NCBI GenBank assembly: GCA_949752795.1
Contig: CATKHW010000058.1
Span: 2,108,001-2,172,000 of the forward strand
From: Hyperoodon ampullatus
Lineage: Eukaryota > Chordata > Mammalia > Artiodactyla > Ziphiidae
Direction of reading: 5' to 3'
DNA length: 64,000 nucleotides
The notes under the pieces were generated by a model that did no database searches, had not been told where the DNA came from, and was given only the letters and a program-made list of their open reading frames with translations. The translations under genes and the position numbers were made by a program. Positions 62,449-64,000 of the stretch are shown here, piece after piece (the first letter of the stretch is position 1; every line of letters starts with the position of its first letter).

Positions 62449-64000
62449 TTGGACTTGAGGTCAGCTCACCAAAAACGAGTTGAAAAATGGAGCTCAGGGG
62501 CACAGCAATTCACAAACTGGCCGAGTAATAAAGGACAACTATCGTCCAAAAATCTGTTGAGGGAAGGCAATGAGGCGGACTTGAATGCGAGGCTTAATAG
62601 CAGGAAACAGATTTCAAGAGGTACGATGGAATTGCGTTTAAAGCACAGGAAGTGGGGCACAACTTCAAAAATGATGCCCTTGTCCAAAAAGGGCGTATGC
62701 GTTTTCTCCTGAATATATTCAGGAGAAAACGCATACGCCCTTTTTGGCCAAGCAAGCAAGCGGGCAATGCAAATCTGCACTACAAAGAAGTATCACTTCC
62801 CACAGGTCAAAAGGGACATCCACAAAATGTGTAAAAACCAGAAAGGCAAGACAGGCCCTGGAGAACAGGGAGCCTTGTTATGCTGATGGGCGGGATGTAA
62901 ATTGCCAACTGCCTCTCTGGAGGAATGCATTGTGTTCCCTAAAAGAAGTAAAGAACAGAGCTACAGAGCCAAGGCCACTTCCAGTCTAGGGAATATGCCT
63001 TGGGAAATCTGAAAATCAATAATACAGAGCCACCCCAAAATAAGGGCTGCACTGCTTACAAAGACCTCAACTTGGATACACCTTAAGTATCCCAGGAAAT
63101 ATAAAAATGGTTCAAAAAATTGTGGTACTTACGTACGATGGAATATCCCTCAGCCATGAAATCAATGTCATAAGACCAGTAGCAGCAAAATGGGTGGATT
63201 CAGGTACGATGATTCTAAGTGAAATAAGTCACACAGAAAAAGAAACTTATCATAAGATATCACTTATGAAGATCCTATAAACATGGCTGCACTTGAACTG
63301 AGTTAGGAAAGAGAACAGTGTCTCATATTTAGAAAACACTCTTATCCCTGCTTAAGGGGGAAGGAGAGGTGGGGTGATGCATAAAACCAGAGTTTGATAT
63401 AAGCACAGGTACCGTTCCAAAAACCAACTATGGAATAGACAAGACCTACACCTTCCTCAGTGAAAGGGACTCAAAATCCCAATTTCCCGCAGAGGAATAT
63501 ATCTGACTAGTAAGAATCTTAAAACCTATGTATTGATATGTCTGTGTAAGGGAAACAAGTGTGTCTAGACAGGCATAAACATGGCAGCGAGAATCAGCTC
63601 AAACACACTATAAAAAGGAATTTCAAAAACAAAACAAAAAAACTGGGAAATTCTTTACAATTCCTTCAGGGTCTCTGATGAAACCTGGAATGACCCTATC
63701 TACAACGACAGCTGGATGTGGCATAAGGAGGGACACTTGGGACAGAGACGATTGGTGAGATTGGGTGAGCAAATGCAGACCCTTTAAATCACAAATGCCT
63801 GGCACCTATTCCATGGGCCCCAACTCTCCTGGTTGAAGGGAATATTACTACACCTATAACATGTACGGGAAACCTAGAGAACGGACACACTGTGAATACG
63901 AAAGGTTTCTAAAACTCAACGAATAGTCCCTCTCCTGGTGCTCCGGTTTAACTTTTCATCTGCTTTACTATCAACCTCCCATCTTGGAGAGACACCCCTT
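62449..64000 (+). repeat. Satellite monomer M37 (right-truncated)
   Basis: The final copy, 1552 bp, cut by the window edge. It pairs with M36, but the palindrome's left end reads CCCTTGTCC as in M13. Confidence 0.96.
62679..62752 (+). repeat. Inverted repeat of M37
   Basis: One change at the left end (CTTGTCC). Confidence 0.93.

Larger units (their letters stand above)
1..64000 (+). repeat. Satellite DNA array, ~1739-bp monomer, 37 copies
   Basis: The whole window is one tandem array. The motif TTGGACTTG recurs at 1612, 3350, 5089, 6828, 8567, 10303 and so on to 62449, with spacings of 1735-1739 bp, and the text between recurrences aligns throughout. No unrelated insertion interrupts it, since every spacing is within 4 bp of 1739. 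All copies run the same way and no inversion is seen. CpG is present but looks below expectation, and many inter-copy differences are CpG to TpG or CpA, as in methylated vertebrate DNA. The monomer resembles no SINE, LINE, LTR or gene that I recognise. Length fits the common cetacean satellite class, but this is a guess from size alone. The start phase used here is arbitrary. Confidence 0.98.

Noticed and set aside
1..64000. CRISPR array or prokaryotic repeat cluster.
   Set aside because: The repeat unit is 1.74 kb with no spacers, no cas genes and no bacterial coding density.

Overview
The window is a single, uninterrupted array of satellite DNA. It holds 37 head-to-tail copies of one monomer of about 1.74 kb (35 full copies and one truncated at each edge), all in the same orientation. 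Measured between recurrences of the motif TTGGACTTG, monomers are 1735-1739 bp long, and 1739 is the commonest length. There are no genes, RNA genes, introns, CRISPR arrays or recognisable transposons. The short open frames are shared by all copies, overlap each other on both strands and look like no known protein. Monomers are numbered M1-M37 from left to right.

A long, high-identity satellite with higher-order repeats, reduced CpG, and CpG-to-TpG/CpA changes between copies suggests pericentromeric or other heterochromatin of a vertebrate, most likely a mammal. The common cetacean satellite, about 1.7 kb in most whales, is one candidate by length only. I cannot confirm this without a database comparison.

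Each monomer carries a striking inverted repeat at offset +230 to +303 from its start. At its best it is a 74-bp palindrome with 37-bp arms, no spacer and no mismatch (M2, M3, M6, M14, M18, M29, M36). Other recurring marks are a CENP-B-box-like 17-mer at +172 that keeps 6 of 9 core bases, an exact octamer ATGCAAAT at +318, a TATAAAAAG motif near +1162, and an A-rich tract just after it.

The array shows layered recent amplification. M1-M6 are separate diverged monomers. Positions 9823-20365 form a trimeric higher-order repeat of 5217 bp, about two copies with no difference seen. Positions 21836-36293 form a tetrameric repeat of 6951 bp, two copies differing at about five noticed bases. M22/M23 are a recent single-monomer duplication. 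M24-M31 are mostly diverged monomers. Positions 53203-60163 form a dimeric repeat of 3474 bp with roughly a dozen or more differences. M36/M37 form a closely related pair at the right edge. Several monomers are chimeras of two subtypes, as expected from unequal crossing over or gene conversion, and one switch lies just 5' of the palindrome.
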